A stretch of 64,000 nt of DNA from Antedon mediterranea (Eukaryota; Echinodermata; Crinoidea; Comatulida; Antedonidae), in NCBI RefSeq assembly GCF_964355755.1, contig NC_092676.1:18954288-19018287 (forward strand), read 5' to 3'. The notes beneath the pieces are model-generated. The model was not told the origin of the DNA. It saw only the letters and a list, made by a program, of their open reading frames with translations, and did not search any database. Below, piece after piece: positions 11,901-23,700 of this stretch. The position numbers and the translations under genes were made by a program. Numbering within the stretch: position 1 is the first letter of the stretch; each line of letters begins with the position of its first letter.

Positions 11901-14900
11901 ACGCCCCATCTTATATATATATATATATATTATTTATTGTGAAAAATTAAGGTGCAGTTGTGACTCTAAACCTCTTTTTTCCCCTTCTCGTATTCATCAT
12001 TTCATTTCAGGTATTTTTAAACAATTAAACACCCTAAAGTAAAGGTAATCATATGTATATAACATAATATAAAAACATTTTTATTTTGCCGTTTTCGCGT
12101 AAAAAACGATTACTTTACTACTTATATAACTAAATATTAATATTATTTTAAACATTTTAACACTAATGGGTTTTAATTATTATTACTATACTTTTCATCA
12201 AGATTGAAGATGATATTATAGTTCAGTTTGAGGATCATAATAATGTTACATTTAGATCTCTCTCGCTTAGCCGAACCATTTTGAACTTTAACTAACTGTT
12301 TTAACTATGGGTATTTTGCCGTTTTCGTGTAAAAAAATAATTACTTTACTTCTTCTAACTAATTATTGATATTATTTTAATTACGATACCATATTCTTTT
12401 TATTATTATATATTATATGAAATAACTATTATGTTAGATTTCAGATTAGGTGATTTGTATTAGACCATAAGTACATTAAATTGAAAGCGATGTTGGGCTA
12501 TCGAGCTCGGGAAAAATATCAATTTTGTAGATCACCAAATATATAACACATCACCTATGACTATACTTGTACATGCTGTTTTTAGCCGGTTTATGCCTCA
12601 TTTCTAGCTACGTCTGGCAATGCAATCGTACATCGTTCAGACATTATTAATGTATATTATAGGCACTGTCTATTGACTGATGTTGGCACATATTTGTTTT
12701 TATTCAGTACACTCTCAATATGACACATTTTGGACAAATCGCGTATTTTGGAAAATGAATAGCGCCCTCAAGTTAACGTATTTTGGACAATTCGCGTATT
12801 TTGGAAAATGAATAGCACCCTCAAGTCGACGTATTTTGGAAAGACACGCGTATTTTGGATTAGTATAGCACCCTCAACTTGACGTATTTTGGAAAAAATT
12901 CTGCGTATTTTGGACTGATGTTCACCAACCCGACTCCTTTAAAGTGGTGCAGAGAGGGTTGGAAGTTGGTAGTAGTTTTAATAACTGTAGGTTATGTCGT
13001 ATGTTTTTGAGGTTTTTTAGATATTATAAAACAGTACTGTTCTAGTCTAGATATTTATATTTTTCAATGATACAGTATGCAAGCCTCATACATAAACTGT
13101 ATTTGTATATAATGTGTCAATATTTGAACAGGTAATTTCCTGAAATATAACCAGTGAAATATAATTGTACAGTGTGATATTAATCTTAAGTATTTGCAGT
13201 GATTTTGTTTGGTTCCAAAACGATTTGTTAAAATACAAATTTACATTGGCATCATTATTGACCTACTAACTGAATTTGAGTTTGTATTGAGAATGTTATG
13301 TACATGAAAATACATTTTTTAGCATAGAAATTTTTAATTATTACAAAACATTGATGAAAAATTTTGCAATGTTTTGCTCTACTATTACCAAAATTAATAT
13401 TATATTGGAAGACGTAAACATTAGCTACTACTAGCCCTAGGCCCTAATATGTAATAATGATTAGGCCTAGGTTATCCTATGTATTAAGGCCAAGCTTATA
13501 TCTATTTATTATGTTAAATAGCCTAGGCCTAGATGGGGGTAGTAACAAAGTGCGAGGCACGCGAGGCAGGGAAGGCATGCGAGGCAAGTCAGAAATTTAT
13601 GCGAGGCATCGTTTTACCAGCATCAAAAAATGCGAGGCATCATTTTATCATTTCTCAAAATTGCAAGGCAGGAAATCACCGAAATTGAAGTAGCCTAGGC
13701 CTAGGCCCGCTAGGCTAGTTTCCTTTTGCACCTGCCTTGTATTTTAACCAACTTTATCCTGAATACCACAGCTTAGAATTAGTAGGCCTACTTTAATGAA
13801 GAAAAATCACATAAAAGTAACAATAAATCCATTAAATTGGTGATTTTACAGACGTTGTTTTTCTCGCATTTCGCACACTCAATGTTCAATATTTTGGTTT
13901 CTATGAATGCCAAAAGAGCAAAATTAATTAGAGGGCTAAAAACTCTGTGGAATCCATTTATATTTAACGCATTATTTGGTGAAAATCAAGTACAATTTCA
14001 ATAGATTTTGTCACTGTCAGTAAGGAAAAATGTTACTGTTGATAATGTACACGGTTTCGTTAACCTTTTAAAGAATAAAATAGAAAAATTCATCATAATA
14101 TCCTTAGTAGGATGTCCTAGGTCTAGACTAGGTAGTGATGTTGATTTAGGATCGATTATTATTCTTTGAAAACAGAACAGTATCAGCAGTAACATATTAC
14201 AGCATTTTTATTGACAAATTAACAAATATATTGAAATAAAACGTGTTTTTCACCAATAAATGCATGAGAAATTGACGCATTCCACTGAGTTTTAGTCCTC
14301 TATTATCGTTGCTCTTTTGGCGCTCCATAGAAACAAAAATATTGAACATTGAATAAGTGAAATTCGCGAACAGTGTGCGAGAAACACGCCTGTAAAATCA
14401 TTAATTTAAGGATTTATTTGTTACTTTTTATGTGATTCTTTCATTAAAGTACTCATGAGGTATACTTCTAAGGTGTGGTATTCACACGATAAAGTTAGTT
14501 ATCAAATTTGGAGTAAAAATACAAGCGAAGGAAAACTAGCGACAGGTTTATTAGTACGTACATGGACAACAATAAATAAAAATCGTTCGTAATATACCTA
14601 GCTTACTAAAACAGGAATAGTGTATCATTATTAAATATTACACCAACTATTATTATATCAAAATTGATTAAATTATTTTCTACATAGGCCTCTTATCTAG
14701 GTTAGGGCTAAGCATAATAGCTAAAGTTTAATTTTAGGCCTAGTAATAGTATTACAATTGTCGGACGTAAGTCTTTTTTCACACGCGCTCCAGAATTCTG
14801 TCGCAATTTTTTTCTTTGCGGCAGGTTATTGGATCGCCATATCAGTTACCTTTTATTCACCGCCAGTTATTGAACTTGTCCTGGCAATCGCTGTTCACCT

Positions 14901-17900
14901 TATTTGCGAGAGAGGTACACGTGTTGTTCCTAGAGAATGGAATGTCAAAAATATCTTTGGCACGCCGCTCAGAGAGAAGTCTGTGCGTTGCTGCTGCTGA
15001 AACCACGTGCTATAGGAGGAGAATGCACCACAATCCTCTGAGCTGAGGGCTGAATCATTCCGCTACCTGCTAAATAGTAAAGAGGGATTTTCCATCTCTC
15101 GGGTCTACCGGATCTAGGCGCAGGGGTGTGACAAAATATTATTTTCACTCTGCTATGTTCGAGAGACATGTGAGTGAACACGCTCGAAATGCCAACAAAC
15201 ATTGCAGTCATTTGATGAGTGTGTCGCTATAACAATTATTGTTTATCGAAAGTTGAAGACTGTCGTTCAGATTTTTGAACCGTAGTTTGGGCACTTTTGT
15301 AAAAGTAAAATTTGACAAGATATGACTTGAATGAAAAAACAATCGTTACATAAAAATAAACAACATGAGTGTATACACGAATCTATTTAGATACGCTTGT
15401 ATCGATTGATTATTAGGCCTATAATATAGCATAATAGCACGTTAAGATATGCCTCGCACCTTTTTGAAATTGTAAACTATATGCCTCGCACTTTTGGAAA
15501 TGATAAAATGATGCCTCGCACAAATATTTGGCATGCCTCGCGTGCCTCGCTGCCTCGCACTTTGTCAACACTCCCTAGATGGGCCTAAGCTATAAAATAA
15601 TAAGTAGTACTATTTATTATGTATAAAGTGTGGTAAAATATGTTAGATCAGATGACTAAATATACATTAGGTAATATAACTTGAATTTTGCATTTCTGGT
15701 AATTTTATTCAATTCAGAGTTTTATTTTCATACTTCCTATAGCAAAAAATTATCCACCGTATATCCACCATCTTTTTTCACCTTTAGGAAGTCACCAGAC
15801 ATGTTATTACATTAGTTATTATATTACCTAACTACTGAAAAAATTCTTTCCTGGTTTTTATAGCAGAATTTAAAGGGGAATTCATGTTTTTTCATCTTGA
15901 TTTCTGTTACAAAATATTTGATTTATGTACAATTAACCAGATATTATATTTAAAAATTATGCTTATACAATATTATTGTATGAATATGTACATGTTAACC
16001 ATGGTTTAACCCTTATTTAAAAAGTTATTTAGTGTCAATTGGCAGAGTAATTTCTATTCAGTACACTACAACCACTACAACCACTGTCTCATTGTATTCT
16101 GTTACTTCCATAGTTAGGCCTAATAATAAAATTCATTTTACAATAATCAATATTTGCTATTGTTACTTGTTGAAAGTGAATGGCCTTTGGCAATGTGTGA
16201 CTGCCATTTTACCCTTTTAGCCACCAAACAGTTAATCAATTCAAGTTAATTATTGCATGGTGTAAATCGTCAACAATTGGCAGAAAATATTTCTGTATGC
16301 TTGACAGACCCTGGTAGTGGTACAGTTAAAATAGTAGTCTGGCTTTTGTTAGGAAAGAATGGGATATAAATATAGAGTTATTTTAAAGTACTGTATATAC
16401 TGTAGGCTCAGTGAGATAAAGGCTAGAGGCTATCGGATTGTTAATTAAAAATGATATTTCCAGCAATCGTTGATGTTTTGTAAAAATAATTCACATTCAA
16501 CCAGGTGATTCCTTGTCTTAAATGTACATTTTATATGGTTAATTTATAATAAATAGAGAAACACAGTAGCTTGCATCAAATGACCTCTTGTAATTGTAGT
16601 GTAGCTGGTAAAACCAGTGGTTACGTACAAACATTGTACACTATACTGTATAGACAGTGTTTCATTGCTGAATTGTAATTGTCTTTTTTAACAGAATCTG
16701 TTAATACAAATCGGAGAACAAATCGGAGAAGACCCGGTTTTTCCAATGTGTTTTTCACGATATAACATCAAGTGACTGTATCAGTATCACAGAAGCAACA
16801 CAAAAATATCAATCCGCACATGATGCATACTGGTATTTATAGTGGGCCGCTTTAATTTTTAGAATCAACATATTTTTCACATTTGTAACAATTTAAAAAT
16901 AGGCCCATACTGTACAGTAGTATTCAATTTTACACAAACTGTAGTGTTACTGTACTGTAAATGTTACATTCCAGATCCACATACTGTATGTACCTTCATT
17001 TCAACATTACTGTAAACATTGTTTAACCATACATACTACAGTATTCCTTCATCACCTTTTTAACTCTTTTTGAAAACTGATATCTATCAATGGTATGCCA
17101 CTGTTCAATTAGCAACACAAAGGGATTTCGAGATTTCAATGGGACTGTTCTATTTATGTTTAGAAGCACAAATAAACTTTATGTACAGTTCACCACTGAA
17201 TTATTGTTCAAAACATGAGCATAACAAACAATACTTTATAGTTTTAATGTATTGTGACTGCTCTTGCTGCATAGAGAATAATAATGTGGCATTTATATAG
17301 CGCTATTTCATGAAGATCAGAGGGCCGTTTTGTCAGCCAATTACAGCACCATTACGTCTGTCCATGACAGTGTGTGAACTAGTACACCCGGTTCTCGAAA
17401 AATGTACTATGTTCTTTAAAGTGCACATGAGCTAGATGTGTACACTGGACTGACAGATATAGCCCTCCTTGTCCTACTGTAGAAGACTCGTTCTACCTCC
17501 AGAACCATGAAGCAAGTGAGCCTTGCCGATGTTGTGGCTATGGATTATGGTTCCACTGAGTAGAGATCTATCGAAAAACGATGTTAAGAGGCATAAGTGT
17601 GAAGCTAGCGATTTGCGAAAACCGACGACCAACCTACAGTAGGTCAATCAATGTGTTGTTAGTTGTTGCCTGGACCTAGAAACCATCAAACCAGTGTCGA
17701 GATGAAGAATGAGGACATTCCTCCCAATATTCCCCTGCATGCGCACAATGAACTAACATGGCATAGTTTGGTTGTCGCAAAGCGAACGCTCCCTAGTATT
17801 ATTATATGACCAGGTCCAACAAAAAACTGATATAGTTGTATAAAGGTGGAATGGTTATTAAATACAAACTACCAAGCTTACCAATCTATTGTCATTGAAC

Positions 17901-20736
17901 TAGAACAATAATAAAGACCATTACAATTAATACAGATTATGCTAATCCGAGATATAAATTTGTTTGTAAATTGATATAATCATTAGAAAGCATTTATAGT
18001 ACCAGCATACTATTGTATGTACTGTGCAAATATAAATGAATCATCTTAAAAATCTTACTAATACAATTATTAGATTATACAACATACATTGTAATTGTTG
18101 TGTTTTTTCTCTTTTAGTACATCTGGTGAATCTCTGTATGCAATTCTAAATATAGAAAAATCAGCAACACCTGAAGAAATTAAAAAGGCATATAGGAAGG
18201 TAATTTGTCAAACAAACTGCTTAAATGCAAGTACAGTACCGTATTAGCAATATCCAAAAACAGGACACTGAGCTCGCCTTACCAAGATAGGAACTCCTAA
18301 CAGTCCTTTGAGCTTACAGTATGTCTGACTGTGACAACCAACATTACTGTGTAATACGTGTACTGTACATATTCTCTGAAGTGCGCAGTGACTGTTAAGG
18401 TGTGTGTAACTGATCATGATCAGTTACACACAGATAAACCCTTTCATCCCCGAAGCTCAGCATCCTGTTAGATTGCCTTGATAATAAGTCACCCTAAACC
18501 TCTTCTGTTATCACAGACACGTTCTGAATCTTTTTGTAGTATACAGTAAAAAAAAAAAAACAAACAAAATTGATTGAATACAGAATGACGATTAGGAAAT
18601 TATTTTTCTAATGACAGTACTTTCTATTTGAAATCTTATTTGTAATATTGATTTAATTAATAATTTACTTTCATATCTTTATTAATATTAACTTCCTGTT
18701 ATTTTAATGCTTTCAGTTAGCTTTAAAGCATCATCCGGACAAGAACCCAGGAGTCCCAGAAGCTGCTGAAAAGGTAAAGAAACTTAAAGTTTTAACAACT
18801 TGAATATAAATCATTTAGTCACACAACATTTGCACAATAAGCTAACGACACACTATAATGTCTTTAACATCAAACTCCGCAGTGAACTCCAGGGTTTGTC
18901 ACCATTAACAACGTCAAGAAACTCTGGAGTAAATACCGCCCTCTATTTTGTTTACATAACGATCAATGTCAATAGTTGACCGACTTTTGGTCAGCCTAAG
19001 GATATCAAGTTTGTTTTCACTGATTATAATTTTAACATTTATCATTTTTTTTTAATAGTTTAAAGAAATTAATCATGCAAATAAAGTTCTTAGCGATGAG
19101 AGGAAACGAAGGATATACGACGAGTATGGTTCTATGGGGTTGTATATTGCCGAACAAATCGGTGAAGAAAATGTTGATTTATACTTCATGATGAATAGTA
19201 AATGTTTCCGGGTAAGATATTTTTATAGATTTTAATTTTTAATATTTTAAATTTTGTACCCATACTTTTATATCAATATAATTTTTAAATTTGAAAAAAA
19301 AATGCAATTCTACTTCCCAGTCTAGGAACATTATTTATTAAACAGAATCCTTTTCCCATCACTCAATCATCACATGAAAGTTCTGTGTTTGTAAGTCTAA
19401 AAAGTAAGGTAATCCGTGGTTGATCCAAGATTGCGAAATATTGTTGTGGTAGGAGTTAGAAGAAGGGGAAGTGGTGTATTGGTGCGATGGTGGACTATAC
19501 GCTAAGCTAAAATAGCTTGTTTTAGTGACCCAATGTCATTAAAGCAAATTAACACATCAAACCAAAAATTCATTGATAAAAGAAGACAAACACTGTAGAT
19601 AACTGACTGCAATGCATTACACAATATGCTTAAATTTTAAGCTGGTAGTATAATATGCTAAGAGTGACATGGTTGGTCTGAACTCAGTGTAATTATATTT
19701 CTCTATGTTTTACAACCACACTATGCAGCTGCTGGTCAATTGTTTAAAATGAATATTTATACTTTAATACAATATCAGGGTATTACTGTATGTGAAATGA
19801 AATGCACAGAGCTCAGAATACAGTTTTTGTTGAAGTAATTTGGTCAAATCATAGATTTTTATTTACAAATTTAAAAGTGCATTTTCTCTTGTTTTGTTTC
19901 ATTAAAATTCCTTTTTTAATAAAAAAAAAATCATTGTGTAGTAGCATTGGAGGTGTAGCTTGGTTGTTATACAAGTACAGTAAACTGTTCCAATTCTGAA
20001 AACCAGAAACTCGGTCTCCCAATACCAGACATTTCTTGTGAACCAAAAGGTCCTAAATTCAAATTAAAAACACGTTTCGAATACAGACTTTCCAGAAAAC
20101 CAGACCTATTTGGCCAGCCAAAAGGTGTCTGGTATTGAGAGAGTTGACTGTATTTTCCTTCCAAATCCAGTGTTCAATCATGACCTACTACAGTAACTGC
20201 CAGGATGTTTTATTTATCACAAATCCTTCTATTCTACTTCCTACTGTAAGCCTAAATGACATTTTTATTTCACATTAAGCACAATGGATTATAATTTTAT
20301 CCATTTCATCCACAGTTTCTTGCTGTTGTATACATATACAAAAAAAAATTGTAATGAATAAAATGAACTTTTCTTTTTGCAGGGCTTTATTCTATGTTGT
20401 TTCCTTGTAACTGGTTGCTGTTTCTGCTTATGTTGTTGTTGCTGTTGCAACTGTTGCTGTGGCCGGTGCGGCCCCAGACCGCCAGAAGACGACGATGAGA
20501 TCAACATAGTCATAGACGAGGACGAAGGTAGTGGAAGCCGAGGATCTAGCGATCCGATCATGAAGCAACCAAAATCAGGCGGGTCATCATACCAGGCCGG
20601 CGACACACCCGGCACCCACGACCACCGCCCTGCCAATGTAGCGATACCAATGCCTGCTCCAGAAAACTCATCTCAACCCAATGAGAAAACGGTACTGACT
20701 CAAGGCGACTATAAAACAACATACACAGATAGTTAA
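2946..20736 (+). CDS. DNAJC5: DNAJC5, cysteine string protein (complete, five coding exons)
   Basis: Exons 2946-3001, 18118-18199, 18717-18773, 19059-19211 and 20383-20736 join in frame to 233 residues; human CSP-alpha has 198. It is a palmitoylated synaptic-vesicle co-chaperone that works with Hsc70 and SGT to keep SNARE proteins folded. The N-terminus contains [11 protein letters not shown]; Ser19 matches the phosphorylated Ser10 of mammalian CSP. The J domain spans about residues 22-90, with the HPD triad at 52-54 (HHPDKNP) and [15 protein letters not shown]. Residues 121-145 hold 15 cysteines, the string that is palmitoylated to hold the protein on membranes. The C-terminal tail is acidic, then Pro/Ser/Thr-rich, and longer than the human one. 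The ATG is the first in frame and sits just before the conserved motif. Intron 1 is 15.1 kb and packed with transposons. All five exons have consensus splice sites. Confidence 0.95.
3020..3260. repeat. TAGGCCTA-rich stretch
   Basis: Overlapping copies of the palindromic TAGGCCTA / CCTAGGCCTAGG motif fill the start of DNAJC5 intron 1. Single copies recur throughout the window (for example near 13440, 33510 and 63600), so it is a genome-wide compositional motif, not a local array. Confidence 0.6.
3411..3885. repeat. 95-bp tandem repeat with GATCGT sub-repeats, five copies
   Basis: The phrase TTGTTCCCGATCGTACAG starts at 3411, 3506, 3601, 3696 and 3791 (GTTCGT in the last copy), an exact 95-bp spacing. 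Each unit is itself built of about four degenerate sub-repeats around a GATCGT or GATAGT core, such as GGGCCCGATCGTCTTACC. Related but scrambled phrases precede the array (3300-3410) and recur at 7259-7350 and 7790-7915. Confidence 0.9.
4376..6441. mobile_element. Non-autonomous DNA transposon with CAGGCCCGTAT terminal repeats
   Basis: The element begins CAGGCCCGTAT and ends ATACGGGCCTG, perfect 11-bp inverted repeats, and is flanked by TGCAG at 4371-4375 and 6442-6446. Removing it together with one TGCAG restores the reading frame of the LINE relic around it. Both ends carry a G-run followed by TGCG next to the terminus. Inside are two diverged copies of a GC-rich block containing GCGAGCGAAGCGAGC (about 4405-4500 and 4640-4745) and a nested palindromic MITE. 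No transposase is seen. I cannot assign a superfamily. Confidence 0.75.
5874..6167. mobile_element. Palindromic MITE, AAGCCTGGTTTCC ends, nested
   Basis: AAGCCTGGTTTCCATAAAAT and the following CGCTACACCG at the left are matched by the reverse complement at 6138-6167. Shorter inverted pieces (CCGATTTGTC-type) meet in the middle near 6000. The element is nested in the 4376-6441 transposon and has no coding capacity. Confidence 0.7.
7255..7915. repeat. Dispersed GATCGT repeat fragments
   Basis: Blocks at 7259-7350 and 7790-7915 hold several CCCGATCGT, CCCGAACGT and GATCGTC phrases separated by 15-25 bases. They resemble the 95-bp array at 3411-3885 but are not regularly spaced. The DNA between them is plain AT-rich intron. 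Confidence 0.55.
7930..11160. other. DNAJC5 intron 1, mostly featureless
   Basis: This is AT-rich intron with no supported exon. It holds a (TTTTAT) run near 7460, a YY1-like GCCGCCATCTTG at 8730-8741 and a SINE-tail remnant near 10225-10275 (TTTATATAGTGCTTTTAG). Short open frames here lack splice or family support. Confidence 0.5.
11170..12931. mobile_element. 1.76-kb inverted-repeat element with subterminal CCAAAATACG arrays
   Basis: The ends are GGGTTGGTGAA and its complement. Both ends carry arrays of CCAAAATACG, often followed by TCAACTTGAGGGCGCTA: about ten copies at 11186-11560 and about eight inverted copies at 12720-12915. The 1.1-kb middle is AT-rich and non-coding, and includes a (TA)n run near 11915. 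No clear target duplication is seen; CTCTTTAAAG and CTCCTTTAAAG occur near the two flanks but not at the boundaries. Confidence 0.7.
13536..15575. mobile_element. 2.0-kb inverted-repeat element with TGCGAGGCA arrays
   Basis: The left end (GGGGTAGTAACAAAGTGCGAGGC) and the reverse complement of the right end share ACAAAGTGCGAGGC. Both ends carry several TGCGAGGCA units (13550-13670 and 15450-15565). The flanks share TAGATG (13530-13535 and 15576-15581), a 6-bp target duplication that could be read as up to 8 bp. A separate foldback is nested inside. No transposase frame is supported. Confidence 0.7.
13714..14540. mobile_element. Foldback element, arms about 250 bp, nested
   Basis: The left arm (13714 to about 13960, starting GCTAGTTTCCTTTTGCA) aligns along its length with the reverse complement of 14280-14540. 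Shared landmarks include TTTAATGAA, ATCACATAAAA, TTTTACAG, TCAATGTTCAATATTTT and GCCAAAAGAGCAA. The loop of about 320 bases is AT-rich. It lies inside the 13536-15575 element. Confidence 0.75.
15640..15960. repeat. Dispersed repeat, copy 1 (second at 54115-54460)
   Basis: A stretch of about 320 bp beginning CAGATGACTAAATATA and containing TTATCCACCGTATATCCACC and GTCACCAGACATGTTATTAC recurs in the same orientation at 54115-54460 in an importin-7 intron. Similarity is high but gapped. The family is unknown. Confidence 0.7.
16488..16905. repeat. Dispersed repeat, copy 1 (second at 63478-63945)
   Basis: It contains CCTTGTCTTAAATGTAC, GACCCGGTTTTTCC, AAAAATATCAATCCGC and ATTTATAGTGGGCCGCT. The same landmarks in the same order occur at 63478-63945. 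It is diverged, non-coding and of unknown class. Confidence 0.65.
17275..17575. repeat. SINE-like dispersed repeat (GTGTACACTGG family), copy 1
   Basis: It starts with ATAATAATGTGGCATTTATATAGCGC, here read as a SINE tail in reverse, then contains ACTAGTACACC, GTTCTTTAAAGTG, ATGTGTACACTGGAC and a tail with GTGAGCCTTG. Related copies lie at 35940-36150 and 52020-52335. Confidence 0.6.
18255..18490. repeat. Dispersed repeat with a 32-bp perfect palindrome
   Basis: The block from CAGGACACTGAGC to AGCATCCTGTTAGATTGCC is matched in reverse orientation by 30570-30775 (GGCAATCTAACATCAGGATG through CAGTGTCCTG). At 18401-18432 it holds a perfect 16+16 palindrome centred on ATCATGAT, with arms starting TGTGTGTAAC. 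Confidence 0.6.
18855..18985. repeat. Relic of the ACTCCGGAGT-type inverted repeat
   Basis: CAAACTCCGCAGTGAACTCCAGGG and AATACCGCCCTCTATTTTGT resemble, in reverse, parts of the element at 57238-57494. It lies in DNAJC5 intron 3. Confidence 0.4.
19976..20153. mobile_element. MITE with ACAGT..ACTG ends, copy 1 (second at 37085-37255)
   Basis: It runs from TACAGTAAACTGTTCC to GAGAGTTGACTGTA and contains TTTCCAGAAAACCAGAC and CCAAAAGGTCC. The copy at 37085-37255 in a ZNF143 intron keeps the same order and ends GGGAGAGTTGACTGTA. The TA-flanked, mariner-like look is inference. Confidence 0.6.
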
Positions 20737-23700
20737 TGATATAGCATTGCCCGCCTTCCATATTCCACTAGAGTTATTTAACAATATCAATTTCAGAAAA
20801 CCCAGTATTAAGCTGTTTTGTTGTAGCTTTGTTTTAGCACTTTTCATTCATGTGTAATTCATGCATTTCATATTATTTCTCTTGAGCATATTGTTTTCTG
20901 TATACAGTTTTAAAAACATCATTTTACTACTGTATAAAGAATATCTTGAAAACGTCCATTGTTTTCTTTAGACCATCCATGCCATTTTTATAATCAGCAA
21001 AATGTCCGAAACAAATGAAAAGCATAGTTTAATACTAAATGATAAAAACGTTACAATTATGTTTTAAATTAAATTGACTCAAAAACTATATGAAGACCTT
21101 GCTAGGATTCTATTGGAAAATTTTGCATCACAAGATCCATTTCTTTAGGTTCCAATTATACAACAGATAGTAATCAATATTCTCTTAAATTTAATGATTT
21201 AAGAGAATTTAAATCAATGATTTTTGAAAAAGTAAAATCTGCTAAGCCCATGTTTTTTTCTGAAGTACCCTTTCAAACTAGAGAATAGCAGCAGCAGAAG
21301 TGATGGTAAATAGACCATTTTTCCCTTTTGTTGGAAAAAAACCCCCCTATTAAAATTCAGGTTATGGGTTTGTGTGGCTCGTTTTCTTATACCCTATTGA
21401 AACCTTCTCTTCATTCTTCTAATATATTTCTTATTCAAGCCCCTTCCATGAGAACAAAGCTAAAAACTCAACGGTCTTTTTCGCAGACAAATTTTACCTT
21501 TGAAATCTTTTATCTAGAAAACTTCTTAAGAACTCAATGGATTCTGGCTTCATATTTAAATTGCGCTCTATTTGAGAAGCATCTCAAATCACAGTGGACT
21601 AGAGGTTACACAACAACTTTTATCTTTCTTAAAATTCCTTCATTGAGCTATCACCAGACAGTGCTCATTTGTCTGTCCACAAGCATTTCATTAAGAAGGG
21701 CTGTACATATTTTTATAATAAATTCTGATAGGCCGGACTTAGCTTTGCCAACGTGCACTTTTTCCAAATTGGACAATTTTTTTTATTCATTAGATTTACA
21801 TTTATTTTGGAATTCTAATTATTTGCATTCATTTTCAAGGTAAGGTATTGAAAAAAAATTAAAAATATGCTTTTTTTTTTAAAAGCACTAACACACAAAA
21901 TGAAATTAATGTAGAATTTTAAATAAAAAATGTGTATAGTAATACATTGTAAAAATATTTGTATTAAAATCTTCCAATCACAGGTTTTTTGGAGTTAGGT
22001 GGGGAGGGTGTTGAGTATGTGGTATAGTTATTTTGGTACTAGATGAATTATTGAACATGTGTAACGCACATTAAATAAAAAACATAAAGATGAAACATTA
22101 AAAGTTGTTCTTAAACTTTTGAAATGGGGAAAGGATATTTTAGGAACCGTATGCGTAAATAGATAAATTGAATCGTTGAATGGCGTTAAATTAGGGGAAA
22201 AATACCTGCATTCCACAGTGAAATATGATTTCACCTTTTGTATTAAATATTTATAAATATTAATGGTTTAATTAAATGTGTTTTTTTAGATATTTTAATT
22301 GAAACTGCAACAAAAAAGGGATAGATCAAATTATGTCTGCTTGACACAGTACACTGTAGGCCTCATTATCGAGTTCTAACCATTTGGTGGCCATTTACAT
22401 TTAAAACTATACAGACCTGACTAATTCTGTTCGAAACCCATTAATACATTACCTCAATCTAACATGCAAAACTACATTGTGATAAAATATGATCTTATAA
22501 TCTGATTTACCAATAGCCAAACAAGAAAATAGGCTAGCAGTACACCATGTGTACAGTATATAGTTCAGAAATAAACCGTTGAGAAACTTATTTCTAAGAA
22601 ACACTTATTTCAGAACTATATAAAGGTGGTGTAGTGTAAACTTTATATCAATATTTGATTTCTCCCTGCAAACCTTTGATAACCTATAAGATAGGCTAGC
22701 AGCACATTAAAGTGGTTTTAGACACTGTATACACTAGACGTTGTATGCCAGGTAAATACTCAACCCTACTGTATATGTAAGTTATTTCCAACAAGCATAG
22801 TTGTTCCCACTTGTTGTGTACTCGAGCTTAGAATGCTAACCCTAGCAAAATACTGAACAGCATTATTAAATATTTTATTTTTAATGGAAACCTGAAGAAT
22901 CATGTTTTGTAATAGCAATGCATAGACATTGAGTAGTGTGTAGTTTTGTATACTTAATGTAAAGATGTTACTGATAAACTAGTGGGGCTAACAGTTTATT
23001 AATTGTATTACCGTAATCCTCAGGCTTAATCTTTGGGTCTAATCCCACCCCTTACTTTATGTCTGATTTCACAAACAGGCATATCCCCGAGTATAGTCCT
23101 AGTATTGACTTTTGGTCTGGATGTAGGAAGTTCAGATGCTTACCAATCATTCGTTTTCTGAAACTGGGTTTCCCCGGGTATAGTCAAACCTCCACCCCAC
23201 CCTCGAAAGTCGGCCCAATTTCATGTTCTAAGGGGTGGGATTATACTAGAGAAATACAGTATTGGGGTACTTGGTGAAACCTAAAATTGTTTTAAATTTG
23301 TTATCTAGCGGTGTATATTTCCCTAAACTATGCGTATGTATGTTAACATACAAATACTTAATCTAAAAACTAATTTTAGGTATTCCCCGACCTCAATTTA
23401 CAATAATATTTGAAATTAAAAGTAGCCTCAATCAATATATTACATGTTTGTAATTATAATTCAGTTAAATATATTTAATATTGTTTTAGGCAGATTTTAA
23501 TAATTATTAATTAGAAAATATATATATGATATTAATTTGCATTTTTACTAACTACTATTTAATTTTCTTAATGATTTGATGGAACAAGTAAGTACATATA
23601 TATTGAGTTCAATAAAGAATTATATAAATGGTATGTTTAGGTATTTTATTAATTGTGCATATTATTAGATGTACTTTCCCCTAATGATATGCGGTTTTGG

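Noticed and set aside
14758-15046. Overlapping 76-80-codon frames with hydrophobic stretch and CCC end
   Set aside because: They lie wholly within the 13536-15575 inverted-repeat element, overlap each other in two frames, and show no family signature.
21328-21843. 171-codon frame downstream of DNAJC5
   Set aside because: It starts with TTG, is low-complexity hydrophobic/aromatic composition typical of AT-rich noncoding DNA, and has no recognisable motif.
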